Below are positions 63,936-64,000 of a DNA stretch of 64,000 bases, in pieces. Below the pieces are notes generated by a model. It searched no databases and was not told the origin of the DNA. It worked only from the letters and a program-made list of their open reading frames with translations. A program made the position numbers and the translations under genes. The first letter of the stretch is position 1. The number at the start of each line of letters is the position of its first letter. Source of the DNA: Hyposmocoma kahamanoa (taxonomy: Eukaryota > Arthropoda > Insecta > Lepidoptera > Cosmopterigidae); assembly GCF_003589595.1 (NCBI RefSeq), contig NW_020653855.1, forward strand, positions 1,941,441 through 2,005,440, given 5' to 3'.

Positions 63936-64000
63936 TGGTCTACTATCGATCTCCGTCCGACATCCGTCCGAAACAATTACTGTCAAATAAGTAATATTCG

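Noticed and set aside
1..64000. CRISPR arrays, bacterial operons, or viral genes
   Set aside because: None seen. Repeats are eukaryotic retroposons and DNA transposons, and genes are intron-split.

Overview
The window is a piece of an AT-rich, repeat-laden insect nuclear genome, most probably a moth or butterfly. The evidence is two spliced genes of insect type, dense tRNA-derived SINEs, 5'-truncated LINEs and many short inverted-repeat DNA elements. Coding DNA is confined to small exons with GT/AG borders. Almost every open frame longer than 60 codons lies inside a repeat. A run of 100 N at 28786-28885 is an assembly gap. The attribution to Lepidoptera is inference from gene and repeat style.

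Two host genes lie on the minus strand. (1) 62166 down to 54303 is the 3' half of a fatty acyl-CoA reductase (FAR) gene. Seven exons are visible and all phases agree. They encode the end of the NAD-binding domain, the FAR_C domain and a last membrane segment; the upstream exons are beyond position 64000. (2) 48957 down to 24290 is a complete nine-exon lachesin gene of 361 codons: signal peptide, three Ig domains with all six cysteines, and a GPI-type hydrophobic tail. About 5.3 kb of repeat-rich DNA separates them. Lachesin acts at the cell surface and septate junctions; FAR makes fatty alcohols in the ER or peroxisome. Nothing suggests that they work together.

Layout: 1-24000 has no recognisable host gene, only repeats (GC-rich block 1185-1797, THAP-bearing P-type MITEs at 4496 and 7024, a Tc1/mariner relic 6531-7512, a LINE tail near 8900, a Penelope endonuclease fragment near 11600, several fold-back elements). 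24290-48957 is lachesin. Its introns hold a mariner with an intact DD34D transposase (28894-30176), LINE fragments, a Ty3/Gypsy gag relic, hAT-like MITEs and many SINEs, some only 11-40 bp from splice sites. 49000-54300 is intergenic with nested MITEs. 54303-62166 is FAR, also full of repeats. 62190-64000 holds a composite retroposon with a 12-bp target duplication and a PIF/Harbinger-derived MITE nested in a SINE-like repeat.

I found no evidence for a wholly new biological system. The most interesting material is the set of non-autonomous transposons that still carry transposase pieces (THAP, Harbinger, Tc1), a composite tRNA-like retroposon with terminal direct repeats, a fold-back family with a degenerate hammerhead-like string, and repeats that sit almost on the splice sites of lachesin and FAR.
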